Origin: a virus
Direction: 5' to 3' (one strand)
Length of the DNA stretch: 23,425 nt
Virus record (IMG/VR): IMGVR_UViG_3300021963_004309
Coordinates: 1 to 23,425 of that record
Shown here piece by piece: positions 6,305 through 14,611 of this stretch. The notes beneath the pieces are model-generated. The model was not told where the DNA came from and searched no databases. It saw only the letters and a list, made by a program, of their open reading frames with translations. Made by a program: the position numbers and the translations under genes. Position 1 is the stretch's first letter; the number at the start of each line of letters is the position of its first letter.

Positions 6305-7312
6305 ATGAATACAAATCAAAACGGAGAAAACAGCACCTCCCAGCCTAATAGCGAAAGTGTTGTAGATAGAACTGGGTCTAGCCAGTTTAATGAACAAGAC
6401 CTTGCGAGTATCCTACGCAGGGACTTCGGAAACCTAGATGATTCCGAAGCAGTGGCTGAACCTGCTGATAATAATGGCTCAGAAGACCAGTTTGAGGATA
6501 CGAGTGTTAGTGAGGATTACTCGGACTCTTCGGATGAAGGCAAAGAAGTTCATTCACAGGAAGAAGAGGCTACTGATAGTGAAAATAGCGAGTTCCAGAC
6601 CAAGGGAGTACAGAAGCGTATTGACAAGTTGACCGCACTGCGAAAGCAAGCGGAAGAACAGGCAGAGAAACTTCAGAAAGAGGTGGATAACCTCAAAACC
6701 AAGGTTGAGTCGTCTAAGTCCACGGAAATTGTCGTCAAAGCCGATGAGGAAATTCCCTACGCAAATCTCAATTCGATAGCAGAAATCGAGCAAGAAATCG
6801 CTCAGGCTAGGTCGGTTAGAAGATGGTGTGAGGAAAACTCTAACGGAGTTGTCGTGCAAAATGCCGATGGAACTGAAACGGAATACTCTTACGAAGATGT
6901 AAAGCGTATTAAACTTAATGCTATGGACGCTATGGAAGAACACCTGCCGAAGAGACTGAATTATATTCAGACCAAGGCCAAGGTTGATGCCGTTGCATAC
7001 AAGGAGTATCCGTGGTTAAAGGATAAATCGTCTAAGGAACGACAAATTGCAGAATCGTTCATCAAGGCTTTCCCCCAAATCACTCGTTTCCCTGACTATA
7101 ATGTAGTCATCGGAGACTATATCCGTGGCATGCAAGCCAGAGAGAATGCTAACAAGGGCAGAAATGTCCAGAGAGCCCCTCACCAGCCCACATCTAATTA
7201 CGCTTCGCCCAGTCGGTACAAAGACAGTGCTGACCCCGATGCGACCAAGAGATATGTTAAATCTAATTCCCACACTGACCTTGCGGCAATCATAAAGTCT
7301 AAGTTCATATAA
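6305..7312 (+). CDS. Capsid scaffolding protein
   Basis: A 335-residue protein that probably guides capsid protein into proheads and is then lost or cleaved. Residues 1-40 are polar. Residues 42-97 are very acidic and Ser-rich (for example DEGKEVHSQEEEATDSE). Residues 101-137 form a coiled coil (KRIDKLTALRKQAEEQ and onward). The rest is helical with a basic C-terminal part ending AAIIKSKFI. This acidic, helical, coiled-coil make-up directly before the capsid gene is the standard scaffold arrangement, and the basic C-terminus fits the segment that usually binds capsid subunits. No protease domain is visible here or in adjacent genes. No Shine-Dalgarno; the 88-base leader holds the element described at 6217. 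Confidence 0.85.
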   Translation: MNTNQNGENSTSQPNSESVVDRTGSSQFNEQDLASILRRDFGNLDDSEAVAEPADNNGSEDQFEDTSVSEDYSDSSDEGKEVHSQEEEATDSENSEFQTKGVQKRIDKLTALRKQAEEQAEKLQKEVDNLKTKVESSKSTEIVVKADEEIPYANLNSIAEIEQEIAQARSVRRWCEENSNGVVVQNADGTETEYSYEDVKRIKLNAMDAMEEHLPKRLNYIQTKAKVDAVAYKEYPWLKDKSSKERQIAESFIKAFPQITRFPDYNVVIGDYIRGMQARENANKGRNVQRAPHQPTSNYASPSRYKDSADPDATKRYVKSNSHTDLAAIIKSKFI

Positions 7313-7333
7313 CACTAAACTACATATACTACT

Positions 7334-8419
7334 ATGGCAAAACTCACAGAAAGAGATTTTAACTCCGCTCCCTACATGGGTAAGCGTGAAGACCTCGCAG
7401 ACCTTATCGCCCTCGTTGACGCTAAGGATACTCCGTTCACATCTATGGCCCCGAAGGGCTCCAAGCCTGGAAATACAGTGTTCCGCTGGCAGGTTGACTC
7501 CCTTCCCGCCGCCGCCGCTTCGCAGACTGGCGTTGTCGATGGTACGGATGTTGACCCGAATGGTGCTACCATTCAGAACTTCGTTAAGGATGGTGCTACA
7601 CAGTACCGCTACGAATTGTCGAACCACATTCAGGAATTCAGAAAGTCTGTCCGTGTGTCCCCGCTTACGCTTGACATCGCTGTCATCGCTGGCGTGAAGG
7701 ACGAACTGGCTAACAATGTCGCTAAGGGCATCACGATGCTTAAGCGTGACATGGAAAAGACATTCTGCTCCAACAATCTTCCGAAGGCTGACGATGGCTC
7801 CACGCAGGGCTACGCTACCAGAGGTCTCGATTCTTGGACTCGCCCTGTCCTTCCGACTGGTGGTGTCTTCGCTAACGACAACTATCTGGCTGTCCCTACT
7901 GCTTTCCGCACAAAGGCCGCTTCGGTTGCTGGTAACGCTACAGCCATTGCGGAATCTACGACTGCTTCCTCGACCCTCACTGAAATCGTTGTTCAGGACA
8001 TCCTGACCTCCATCTACAGTGAAACTGGTCAGTTCCGCTCCTACGATGGTCTCGTTGGTCCGAACCTCAAGAGAGCCTTCACTAACCTCGTCTACACGAA
8101 TCGTACTGACACCTCGGCTTCTCAGGCCGCTATCAGAACCTTCAACAGAGACGCTTCGGCTTCCTCCTATATCTCCTCGATTGATGTCTTTGAAGGCGAT
8201 TTCGGTCAGATTCGTCTGCACCCCTCGCTCTTCCTGAAGAACAACTTCTGCGGTTATGTCCTCCCGATGGAGCATGTCGAAATCCGCTATGGCGGCTCGG
8301 TTGCTGGCGTGAAGGAACTGACTGACAATGGTGGTGGTCCTGCCCGCATGATTAACGCTATTGCGTCCGTCTGCGTGAAGAATCCGCTGGCCTTCGGTAA
8401 GTTCGACTATGTTTCGTAA
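7334..8419 (+). CDS. Major capsid protein, SU10-like HK97 fold
   Basis: A 361-residue shell protein. The N-terminal stretch REDLADLIALVDAKDTPF (residues 18-35) resembles the start of the SU10 major capsid family (formerly DUF5309), in which a short motif ending in DTPF opens the fold. Length and position after the scaffold agree. The C-terminal part (YVLPMEHVEIRYGG, then NPLAFGKFDYVS) looks like the strand-rich end of such capsids. Codon use is strongly biased to C-ending and optimal codons, as expected for the most abundant virion protein. This bias also leaves a long empty antisense frame over the gene. The leader is about 30 bases without any G and ends ACTACTATGG, like that of the first gene. 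No Shine-Dalgarno. Confidence 0.92.
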   Translation: MAKLTERDFNSAPYMGKREDLADLIALVDAKDTPFTSMAPKGSKPGNTVFRWQVDSLPAAAASQTGVVDGTDVDPNGATIQNFVKDGATQYRYELSNHIQEFRKSVRVSPLTLDIAVIAGVKDELANNVAKGITMLKRDMEKTFCSNNLPKADDGSTQGYATRGLDSWTRPVLPTGGVFANDNYLAVPTAFRTKAASVAGNATAIAESTTASSTLTEIVVQDILTSIYSETGQFRSYDGLVGPNLKRAFTNLVYTNRTDTSASQAAIRTFNRDASASSYISSIDVFEGDFGQIRLHPSLFLKNNFCGYVLPMEHVEIRYGGSVAGVKELTDNGGGPARMINAIASVCVKNPLAFGKFDYVS

Positions 8420-8424
8420 CTGAT

Positions 8425-8793
8425 ATGTCTGACCCTATCATAGCATCTCTCCAAGAAGCCTTCCCTGAACATCTGTTAGAGGAAGTTAAGAAGGAATTCC
8501 TTCATGGGTTTGCTATGAATAGGGTGCGGGCAGAAACAGAAGCGAAGCAGATTGCCCAGTTCGGGCATTCCAACGAAGCGAAAGATATTGACGGAGTTGG
8601 GAGGCTGGTTGCGAAAATCCCTCCCGACTCTTTTTATTACTGGTCGCATGTCCTCGGCCCTCAGTGCTGGGAAGACAAGCAGTTTCTCCGTGAGTTTATG
8701 CGGGACAATCCCGAAGTAGCGGTTAGAAACTATGCCAAGAAAACCATTGTTAATGGTACAATTTTTGATAGTAGCGGTTATATAGCAAAATGA
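8425..8793 (+). CDS. Hypothetical protein after the capsid gene
   Basis: A 122-residue soluble protein starting MSDPIIASLQEAFPEHL. Helical in the first half, with a WSHVLGPQCWEDKQFLREF segment around residues 72-90 that contains two Trp. No family is recognised. It lies between capsid and head-tail adaptor, a slot often filled by capsid-decorating, head-closure or assembly proteins. The start is six bases after the capsid stop, with no Shine-Dalgarno. It ends in an ATGA overlap with the next gene, which points to coupled translation. Confidence 0.75.
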   Translation: MSDPIIASLQEAFPEHLLEEVKKEFLHGFAMNRVRAETEAKQIAQFGHSNEAKDIDGVGRLVAKIPPDSFYYWSHVLGPQCWEDKQFLREFMRDNPEVAVRNYAKKTIVNGTIFDSSGYIAK

Positions 8794-9557
8794 GAACAGT
8801 AGATTTTAGCAGAATCCTTATTGATGCAATCCAACTATGCGGTTTGGACAGGGATTCCATTTCCTATGCTACATTTACACAACTAAGGGACTTTGCTTCC
8901 AATAGGCTGAAGATGGCTTGGGAGCATGATAAGTTTCCAGACTTGATGCGTCTACAGGAAGTAACTGTGACGCACGATGAGGTCAATAGTATATATTACT
9001 TCGTGAAGCCGACACACTTCGGTGAGATTTTCAACATCTGGTATCAGAACCCTAATGCCACAAGCAGGGCTAAGTCTGTGGCGTATCGGATTACATCTAC
9101 GGATACTGATGAGCGTATCATACTTGGAGAGTTGTATGGTGGTTCTGTTTTTGTTGAATACAGAATAATCCCTCCTGAACTCAATGGTTCGCTGTGGGAC
9201 AACACTACTACATACTATGCTGGCTCTCAGGTTTATTGCGATAGTGGTTCAAATAGCGGTACTCTTACTCCTGTGGTTGGTAAGCCATATACCGCCAATT
9301 TTTATACTTGTCTGTTGCTGAACAACAACACGATACCAGAACAGAATCCTACTGCGTGGTCTAAGGTCAAGATTCCATATGTATTTGGGCAATACCTGCC
9401 TAGGGCCATCTTTGCTGATTACCTGAGGTCTGAGGGTCAATTTGATTCCGCTCAGGTTGCTGAAGCAGAGGCTATGCACTTCCTTGACCTTGAAGTGGAC
9501 AAGGTGGTCAGACAACAGGGTCAAATTCAAACATACAACTTTATCAGAACATACTAA
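8790..9557 (+). CDS. Head-tail adaptor (tail tubular A-like) with carbohydrate-binding-like insert
   Basis: A 255-residue neck protein probably placed between portal and nozzle, similar in design to the gp11-type adaptor of short-tailed phages. Residues 1-50 are helices, 55-130 are beta strands (EVTVTHDEVNSIYYFVKP, then a VFVEYRIIPPEL strand), and 195-245 are a long helical tail rich in Ala and Glu. Residues 134-193 look inserted: LWDNTTTYYAGSQVYC, then FYTCLLL, then NPTAWSKVKIP. The spaced W, Y, G, V, Y, C and W residues match the CBM5/12-like modules found in phage neck and tail proteins. That insert may face outward and bind glycans. The identification is from pattern and position. The start overlaps the previous stop as ATGA. 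Confidence 0.75.
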   Translation: MRTVDFSRILIDAIQLCGLDRDSISYATFTQLRDFASNRLKMAWEHDKFPDLMRLQEVTVTHDEVNSIYYFVKPTHFGEIFNIWYQNPNATSRAKSVAYRITSTDTDERIILGELYGGSVFVEYRIIPPELNGSLWDNTTTYYAGSQVYCDSGSNSGTLTPVVGKPYTANFYTCLLLNNNTIPEQNPTAWSKVKIPYVFGQYLPRAIFADYLRSEGQFDSAQVAEAEAMHFLDLEVDKVVRQQGQIQTYNFIRTY

Positions 9558-9558
9558 C

Positions 9559-9861
9559 ATGGGTGCTATCTCTATCTCTACTCCTATCCTTAAGTCGTTT
9601 ACGCATGCTACAACGACTGTGGGTACAACTGCCGTTAAAATAATCAATGCCGCTGATTCGTCCACAAGACGCATTTCCGTTGTTATCCAAAATCAGTCGG
9701 CAACTGCTACTGTTAAATTGATTTTCAATGACACTGCTGGAACTGAAGGCATAATCATTCAGCCAGCGACAATTTACGCTATCGACAATTATAATGGAAA
9801 TGTGTGGGCTATTGCGTCTGCGGCCTCCACGCCTGTCCATACAGCGTTGTCGATAATCTAA
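9559..9861 (+). CDS. Small beta-rich virion protein
   Basis: A 100-residue protein beginning MGAISISTPILKSFTH. The frame stays open upstream to an ATG at 9442, but that would bury 39 codons in the adaptor gene, whereas ATG 9559 is one base after its stop; I therefore choose 9559. The sequence is almost all predicted strands (ISVVIQNQSA, VKLIFNDTA, GIIIQPATIYAI), which suggests a small beta sandwich such as a decoration, collar or fibre-attachment protein. The pattern of a polar sandwich with INQS-like turns is common in phage virion proteins of unknown role. It sits between adaptor and fibre. No Shine-Dalgarno. Confidence 0.75.
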   Translation: MGAISISTPILKSFTHATTTVGTTAVKIINAADSSTRRISVVIQNQSATATVKLIFNDTAGTEGIIIQPATIYAIDNYNGNVWAIASAASTPVHTALSII

Positions 9862-9901
9862 TGAAAACAATTAAAATACACCTTAACACAATAAGAGCAA
9901 T

Positions 9902-10390
9902 ATGTCTGTCAAAGTCAGTCCGAATCTTCCAGCAAATGTAGTTGAGATTGGTAACGAGATTACTCAGTCGAAAATTAACGAGATAAACAGCGGGACTTTG
10001 GCTACACAAGCCTTTGTTGCAACTAACTATGCAACGAAGGCTAATCCTACATTTACAGGAACAGTAACGATTCCTGCTGGTGCTAATATTTCAGGATATC
10101 TGCAATTAAGTGGTGGCACAATGACTGGAAATCTTACTCTTACTCAAATTTTAGGAACCAACAATACCGATTTCGTCATCAATGCAAATAACGACGGATT
10201 CGGTGGAACAGCCGTTCAATACCTTCATACATTTACAAACACCGATGGAAGGTTCCTACTAGCCACTAATGGTGGTGGTTTGACCTTTCCAGACGGCACG
10301 ACACAGACTACTTCCGCAGTTTCCTTTCCAGACGCACCTTCTGATGGAAACATCTATGGAAGACAAAATGGTGCATGGGTAATCATCTAA
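9902..10390 (+). CDS. Short tail fibre protein
   Basis: A 162-residue fibre-like protein. The N-terminus (residues 1-40) is probably the attachment part. YATKANPTFTGTVTIP (43-58) and LSGGTMTGNLTL (69-80) are hallmark repeats of trimeric phage fibres. FPDGTTQTTSAV (129-140) and APSDGNIYGRQNGAWV (145-160) are typical fibre C-terminal elements. It is short for a fibre and may be a side or accessory fibre, or one partner of the larger fibre at 12477. A 40-base A-rich gap without a clear Shine-Dalgarno precedes it. Confidence 0.8.
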   Translation: MSVKVSPNLPANVVEIGNEITQSKINEINSGTLATQAFVATNYATKANPTFTGTVTIPAGANISGYLQLSGGTMTGNLTLTQILGTNNTDFVINANNDGFGGTAVQYLHTFTNTDGRFLLATNGGGLTFPDGTTQTTSAVSFPDAPSDGNIYGRQNGAWVII

Positions 10391-10397
10391 CAAATTT

Positions 10398-10529
10398 ATG
10401 TTCGCATTTATTCTATCTCTAACTGTTATTGCACTTGCTTTTGCTGGTGGATTTTACGCTGGCGTAAAGAACGCCAAGTCCTCCAAGGTCGAAAAGGCCG
10501 TTGAAGCATTTAAAACACTCAAAGATTAA
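10398..10529 (+). CDS. 43-residue single-pass membrane protein
   Basis: Starts MFAFILSLTVIALAFAGGF, one strong hydrophobic helix over residues 1-23. It continues with a Lys-rich tail (KNAKSSKVEKAVEAF) and ends KTLKD. The short N-terminus and positive tail suggest the tail stays in the cytoplasm. Its TAA overlaps the ATG of the nozzle gene (TAATG) and it fills the gap exactly, which supports it being real. Function unknown. A small holin-like pore is possible, as is a membrane anchor used in assembly or ejection. No endolysin gene is seen nearby, so a lysis role is unproven. Confidence 0.6.
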   Translation: MFAFILSLTVIALAFAGGFYAGVKNAKSSKVEKAVEAFKTLKD

Positions 10530-12475
10530 TGGCTAACCTTCAGCGTCAATACGATGGTGATGCTGGATTCATAGGCATAGATACTAGAGGAAACCCAGCA
10601 ACACTTAAACAAGGAGTCCTTCAGGATGGTAACAACATTCGGCTGGACCTCCAATCGTTGCAGGTAAGAAAGGGTCTACAAAGAACCCTAGATGACGGCT
10701 ATGTAAGTACTGTAGGTACAGTTGTTGGTAGCGGTATTTATGTAGATAGTGTTTCTGGCAAGCAATATGTTGCACTCGTTGGATACAATTCTGGTGCTAA
10801 TAGGTTTTACTTATTTGACATTATCACTGGAAGTTTTTTCCTGAACATAGCAATGCCAACCAATAGGCCAATTGCTACTGGTCCTGTTCAACTGCTACAG
10901 TCTGTTAATAAAATGTACATCCTCAGAGGTGAGGCTACTAGGTACATAACTGGCAATGGCTCTACAGGACAACAGGCAACAGTTGGTGGGGCTCCTCATA
11001 CAGTAATAACTGTAACAACAAGCACTCCTCATGGGCTTAATGTTGGTGATGAGTTTATTATTGAAACAGTACACGCCCAATGGAATGGACCTACTAGTGA
11101 AAACAACTTTGTCGTAGGAAGCGTACCATCATCTACATCGTTTACTTATACACTAACGGCAGGTCACAGTGGTGCGGCAAGTGCTTATGTAATACAGGTA
11201 GCAAAGCCTGTTCTTGTGTTTAATGGAACAACAGTTTCCGTTGTAAGACAGGGTATTATTGACGGAACTGTGTTTGGTGGTACATCTCCTACAGCATGCG
11301 ACTTCCCGCCAACATCTACGGCAGTATACCACAAGAATAGAATTTACTGCAAGTACAGTAAGGACGAAATAGCCGTATCTGACTACCTGACTGATGTAAC
11401 TGGCAACTGGCAGTTTGACCTTACAATTCAGGCTTTAACCATAAATCTAGGAGACGAGCAGGAAATCACAGGGTTCCACCCATGGACTAGGGATACGATG
11501 CTTGTTTTTAAGACTAACAGCATTTATGAGGCTAAATTTGCAGACAACACATCCACGCCAGACATAGTTCTTGCTGAGTCTTTTGTTCGTGCATTGACAT
11601 ATGACATTGGGTGTGTTGCTAAGAATAGCATAGCAAATGTGTCTGGCGTTGTGTTCTTCATGTCACAGCGTGGTATCTACAAGTTAGAGCCTCAATTGGA
11701 TGTGGCACTGCTTGCCAACACTGCCCCAATGTCCCTTCCCATTCAGAAGTACATTGAAAGGCTGAACTACGACTATGTTAAGAACAGTGCTGGAATCGTG
11801 TGGAATGGCAGATACTACCTTGCCGTACCTTCGGAAGATAGCACCTTTAATAACAATGTCTTGGTGTATAACTTAACAAACCAGATGTGGGAGTCGGTAG
11901 ACACATTCCCAGCGTCAATCAGAATTGACAATATAATCGTAGCAAAGACGGACATTAGTAATGTCAACAATAACATGCTTTACTGCTCGTCTGTTAACGG
12001 CATATATATTGCAGAACAGGCAGAGGTAGATGAATTCGGCTCCTTGTCTACATCTCCAACTTTTGAGAATTTTCCTTATATTGCTGGACCACCTGAAATC
12101 CCAGAAGGTATCCCTCTGGAGTTTTCTCTTGAAACAGCAGTATACAACTCGTCCATAATTAGAGGGTACGCAAAGACAAGAAGATATATATTCAACTCAT
12201 TGCAGGATAAGCGTTTCGTCTCGGTTAATACAGATATTAAGTTTGATGACATTGGTGCTATCAAAACTGACATTGTGACTTACAACCCAGATACAAGATT
12301 AACTCTTGACACTGTGTCGTCCCAGTCCGTTGGAGACAACACACGAAGATTTCCAATAAGAAAGATTGCAGTTGGCTGTGAATTAGATTTTGCTTCCCTT
12401 AGCGGTAGGCCAATCATCAGAAGCGTATCAATAGAAGCCCAAGCAATCGGTAGAAATATTATAAATAAGCAATAA
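10529..12475 (+). CDS. Tail nozzle (tail tubular B-like) protein
   Basis: A 648-residue structural protein likely to form the tail tube tip below the adaptor. The start, with GFIGIDTRGNPATLKQGV (residues 13-30) then GNNIRLDLQSLQVRKGL, is typical of nozzle or stabilisation proteins: a glycine-rich opening, an N.R segment, then an R.G motif. Blade-like strands follow, such as YVALVGYNSG and MYILRGEATRYI, and later TMLVFKTNSIYEAKF and NGRYYLAVPSED, consistent with a beta-propeller core. Residues about 150-225 look inserted: VTTSTPHGLNVGDEFIIE, then VVGSVPSSTSFTYTL. This pattern recurs as a small module in many phage tail proteins. The gene starts in a TAATG overlap and ends just before the large fibre. 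Confidence 0.78.
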   Translation: MANLQRQYDGDAGFIGIDTRGNPATLKQGVLQDGNNIRLDLQSLQVRKGLQRTLDDGYVSTVGTVVGSGIYVDSVSGKQYVALVGYNSGANRFYLFDIITGSFFLNIAMPTNRPIATGPVQLLQSVNKMYILRGEATRYITGNGSTGQQATVGGAPHTVITVTTSTPHGLNVGDEFIIETVHAQWNGPTSENNFVVGSVPSSTSFTYTLTAGHSGAASAYVIQVAKPVLVFNGTTVSVVRQGIIDGTVFGGTSPTACDFPPTSTAVYHKNRIYCKYSKDEIAVSDYLTDVTGNWQFDLTIQALTINLGDEQEITGFHPWTRDTMLVFKTNSIYEAKFADNTSTPDIVLAESFVRALTYDIGCVAKNSIANVSGVVFFMSQRGIYKLEPQLDVALLANTAPMSLPIQKYIERLNYDYVKNSAGIVWNGRYYLAVPSEDSTFNNNVLVYNLTNQMWESVDTFPASIRIDNIIVAKTDISNVNNNMLYCSSVNGIYIAEQAEVDEFGSLSTSPTFENFPYIAGPPEIPEGIPLEFSLETAVYNSSIIRGYAKTRRYIFNSLQDKRFVSVNTDIKFDDIGAIKTDIVTYNPDTRLTLDTVSSQSVGDNTRRFPIRKIAVGCELDFASLSGRPIIRSVSIEAQAIGRNIINKQ

Positions 12476-12476
12476 A

Positions 12477-13490
12477 ATGGCACAAATCAACAAAGGCTAT
12501 AACTACACAACAAGCGGGGCTAACTCTTATGTTACCGCTGGCAACCTAAATCAGCATGTGGCATTGGCTACGCTTGCTGGTGGTGCTATATCCGAACAAA
12601 CCGCTAATTCAGCGTCTAATGATACTGATGTAATCCTTATTGGCACTGGGACTGGATTGTCTACTGCCATATGGAAACAGACAAAGGCTCAGTTTACTAA
12701 CACAATAAACTCTGCAAGCATAAGCGTCAATGCACTGTCTGTACAGGACGCAGAACTTGACAGCATTACTATAAACGGCTCTTACGATGAAGATGTTTAT
12801 TTCAATGTAGGAAATGCGGCTATATACAACTCAAGCACGACCAGTCCTTATGTGATGTTTGGCTATGACAACATTACTCATGCACTTCCTGTTGGTCATA
12901 CTGGCAATGTGTTTAGGCATCACGGCATTTCGACATTGTTCACAGACCCTTATAATCCTGTTGACCTGAATGTTGCTGGCACAGGTCATACTGTGACTAT
13001 TCAAGGTGATTTAAATGTTACAAAGGATTTAAATGTCACACGAAATGTAAGTCAAGGCGGGGTTGTTTTGGATTTGTTTAAGCGTTATGGTGCTAAGAAT
13101 GGAGTTCTGTTTGCTGGTGGAATTACCGAACTTTACAAAACGCAAGACCTTGACATCCCTGCTGATGAAACTTGGGTGTTTTCTTTTGATTTTAAGTTTA
13201 AATCCAACCAACTAGGTACTGCAACAATAACTGCATATCTTGAAAAGGCTACATATTCAGATGTAAGTGTAGCAACTTGGGATGTTATTATATACGGACT
13301 ACAGCATCCATATGTGTATCTTACATCTAACCTTGCTCTTACAAGAACAAGCCTTGCTTCTCTTTCAAAAAAGTTAAAGTTCGTGGTATCTGGACTTTCC
13401 ACATACAATACTGCTACTGAACATATGTACTCTATTTCTTATGTCCGCATTAAAACGGCACAACTAACAACTGATAATTCTATACTCTAA
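12477..13490 (+). CDS. Tail fibre or spike, probable receptor-binding protein
   Basis: A 337-residue protein. Residues 1-45 (INKGYNYTTSGANSYVTAG, then NLNQHVALATL and AGGAISEQTA) look like the conserved N-terminal tail-attachment part. Residues 85-195 are a stalk of strands ending in a short repeat, GDLNVTKDLNVTRNV (177-191). Residues 200-337 are probably a separate beta-sandwich head domain (WVFSFDFKFKSN, ATITAYLEKATY, and a C-terminal YSISYVRIKT). The C-terminal head is the most likely host-contact part. No enzyme motif is visible, so no depolymerase activity is suggested. The gene begins one base after the nozzle stop and its own stop overlaps the next ATG as TAATG. Confidence 0.75.
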   Translation: MAQINKGYNYTTSGANSYVTAGNLNQHVALATLAGGAISEQTANSASNDTDVILIGTGTGLSTAIWKQTKAQFTNTINSASISVNALSVQDAELDSITINGSYDEDVYFNVGNAAIYNSSTTSPYVMFGYDNITHALPVGHTGNVFRHHGISTLFTDPYNPVDLNVAGTGHTVTIQGDLNVTKDLNVTRNVSQGGVVLDLFKRYGAKNGVLFAGGITELYKTQDLDIPADETWVFSFDFKFKSNQLGTATITAYLEKATYSDVSVATWDVIIYGLQHPYVYLTSNLALTRTSLASLSKKLKFVVSGLSTYNTATEHMYSISYVRIKTAQLTTDNSIL

Positions 13491-14605
13491 TGGCTGAATA
13501 TGATTCTGTAGGTGGTGGTGCTTCTGGTGGAGCAACTGGGGCAATGGCTGGTGCTGTCGGCGGTTACGCTGTAGGTGCTAAAATAGGTGCTGTTGGTGGA
13601 CCTGTTGGCATGGCTATTGGAGCAGTTCTTGGTGGTCTTTTTGGCTCCAAGAAAACCAAGGTTCCTAGACCTCCTACCTATGGTCAGTTGATGAATAGAA
13701 ACCTTGACGCACAAGAGAGCATTCAGGATAGATTGCTTACCCTTGAAGGAAAGTATAGAGGACAATACCAAGGGTTGCAGGAGCGTACATTGCAGTCCCA
13801 ACTCTATGGTGGCAATGGCAACCAAGGATACATCAACATGCTCAATGAGTCCAATGAAGCCCTACAAGGCGTTCAGGCTAGGGCTGGGGCTGGTTACATG
13901 AATACGCTTGGCGGGCTTGCTGGACAGGCCAGAAACATGCTCCAAAGCGACCAAGCAAGAGCAATGCAACAGTCCTTGATGTATCAGGCTCAAAATGACT
14001 TGGCAATGGGTTCTTCGCTTAATGCCGACGAACAGCGTCAGGCTTTCCAAAGTGCCAATGCTGGCATGGCAATGCGAGGTCTTGGAGGTAGACAGGGTGT
14101 AGCCGCAGGTGTCCTATCCAACTACGGAATGGGGCAAAATAGGCTCAACCAGCGTAGGCAGTTTGCTGGCGGTATTCTCAGTCAGGATTCTGCTCTTCAG
14201 TCTGCGGCTCTTCAGATGGGTGCTGGTGCTATGAATATGTATAATGCTGGTGGCACATTCATGGGTCAGGCTAACGCCATGCTTGGACAGTATCAGCCTC
14301 AAATCTTCCAGCCTGAATCCCAGATGGGGGCTCAAGCACAAGGAATGAAGTACCAGCATGAAATGGGCGTTGCCAGAAGCAGTATGCAACAGCAACAACA
14401 GTTGCTTAGTAGCATGGGCCAGTTCGGTTCATTCATGATTCAAAACCCTAATCTGTGGCAAACACCTCCCATTGTTGCTAATACCAATCAATACGCTAAT
14501 CCTATTGGCCCGACAATGAGTGGAGGGTTTGATGCTGGAGGTCAAGGCCCAGCATTTAGCAGTCCATATTTTGGTGGTGGCACTGCATACGGAAATTTTA
14601 GATAA
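13490..14605 (+). CDS. Putative internal virion (ejection) protein with glycine zipper
   Basis: A 371-residue protein. Residues 8-52 are an Ala/Gly hydrophobic stretch (GGYAVGAKIGAVGG, then PVGMAIGAVLGGLFG), a clear glycine-zipper membrane segment, followed by a basic SKKTKVPRPP. The remainder is rich in Gln, Met, Asn, Gly and Ala with long helical stretches (for example RNMLQSDQARAMQQSLMYQ). The C-terminus is a flexible Gly/Pro/Asn tail. Such proteins lie inside capsids of short-tailed phages and insert in the host envelope to carry DNA across. It is the first of three consecutive genes that look like an ejectosome. The identification is from composition and order, not from a named domain. 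Confidence 0.7.
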   Translation: MAEYDSVGGGASGGATGAMAGAVGGYAVGAKIGAVGGPVGMAIGAVLGGLFGSKKTKVPRPPTYGQLMNRNLDAQESIQDRLLTLEGKYRGQYQGLQERTLQSQLYGGNGNQGYINMLNESNEALQGVQARAGAGYMNTLGGLAGQARNMLQSDQARAMQQSLMYQAQNDLAMGSSLNADEQRQAFQSANAGMAMRGLGGRQGVAAGVLSNYGMGQNRLNQRRQFAGGILSQDSALQSAALQMGAGAMNMYNAGGTFMGQANAMLGQYQPQIFQPESQMGAQAQGMKYQHEMGVARSSMQQQQQLLSSMGQFGSFMIQNPNLWQTPPIVANTNQYANPIGPTMSGGFDAGGQGPAFSSPYFGGGTAYGNFR

Positions 14606-14611
14606 TAATTT

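Noticed and set aside
7016-8275. A 419-codon open frame on the minus strand over the scaffold end and capsid gene
   Set aside because: The capsid gene has strong codon bias that avoids stops in the opposite frame. The translated product is low in complexity and has no start signal or neighbour on that strand.
9442-9558. A longer start for the 100-residue beta-rich protein
   Set aside because: It would place 39 codons inside the adaptor gene. ATG 9559, right after the adaptor stop, matches the packing seen elsewhere.
9861-9941. A 26-codon frame starting in a TAATG junction before the short fibre gene
   Set aside because: It overlaps the fibre start out of frame, has no recognisable content, and is too short to separate from chance.
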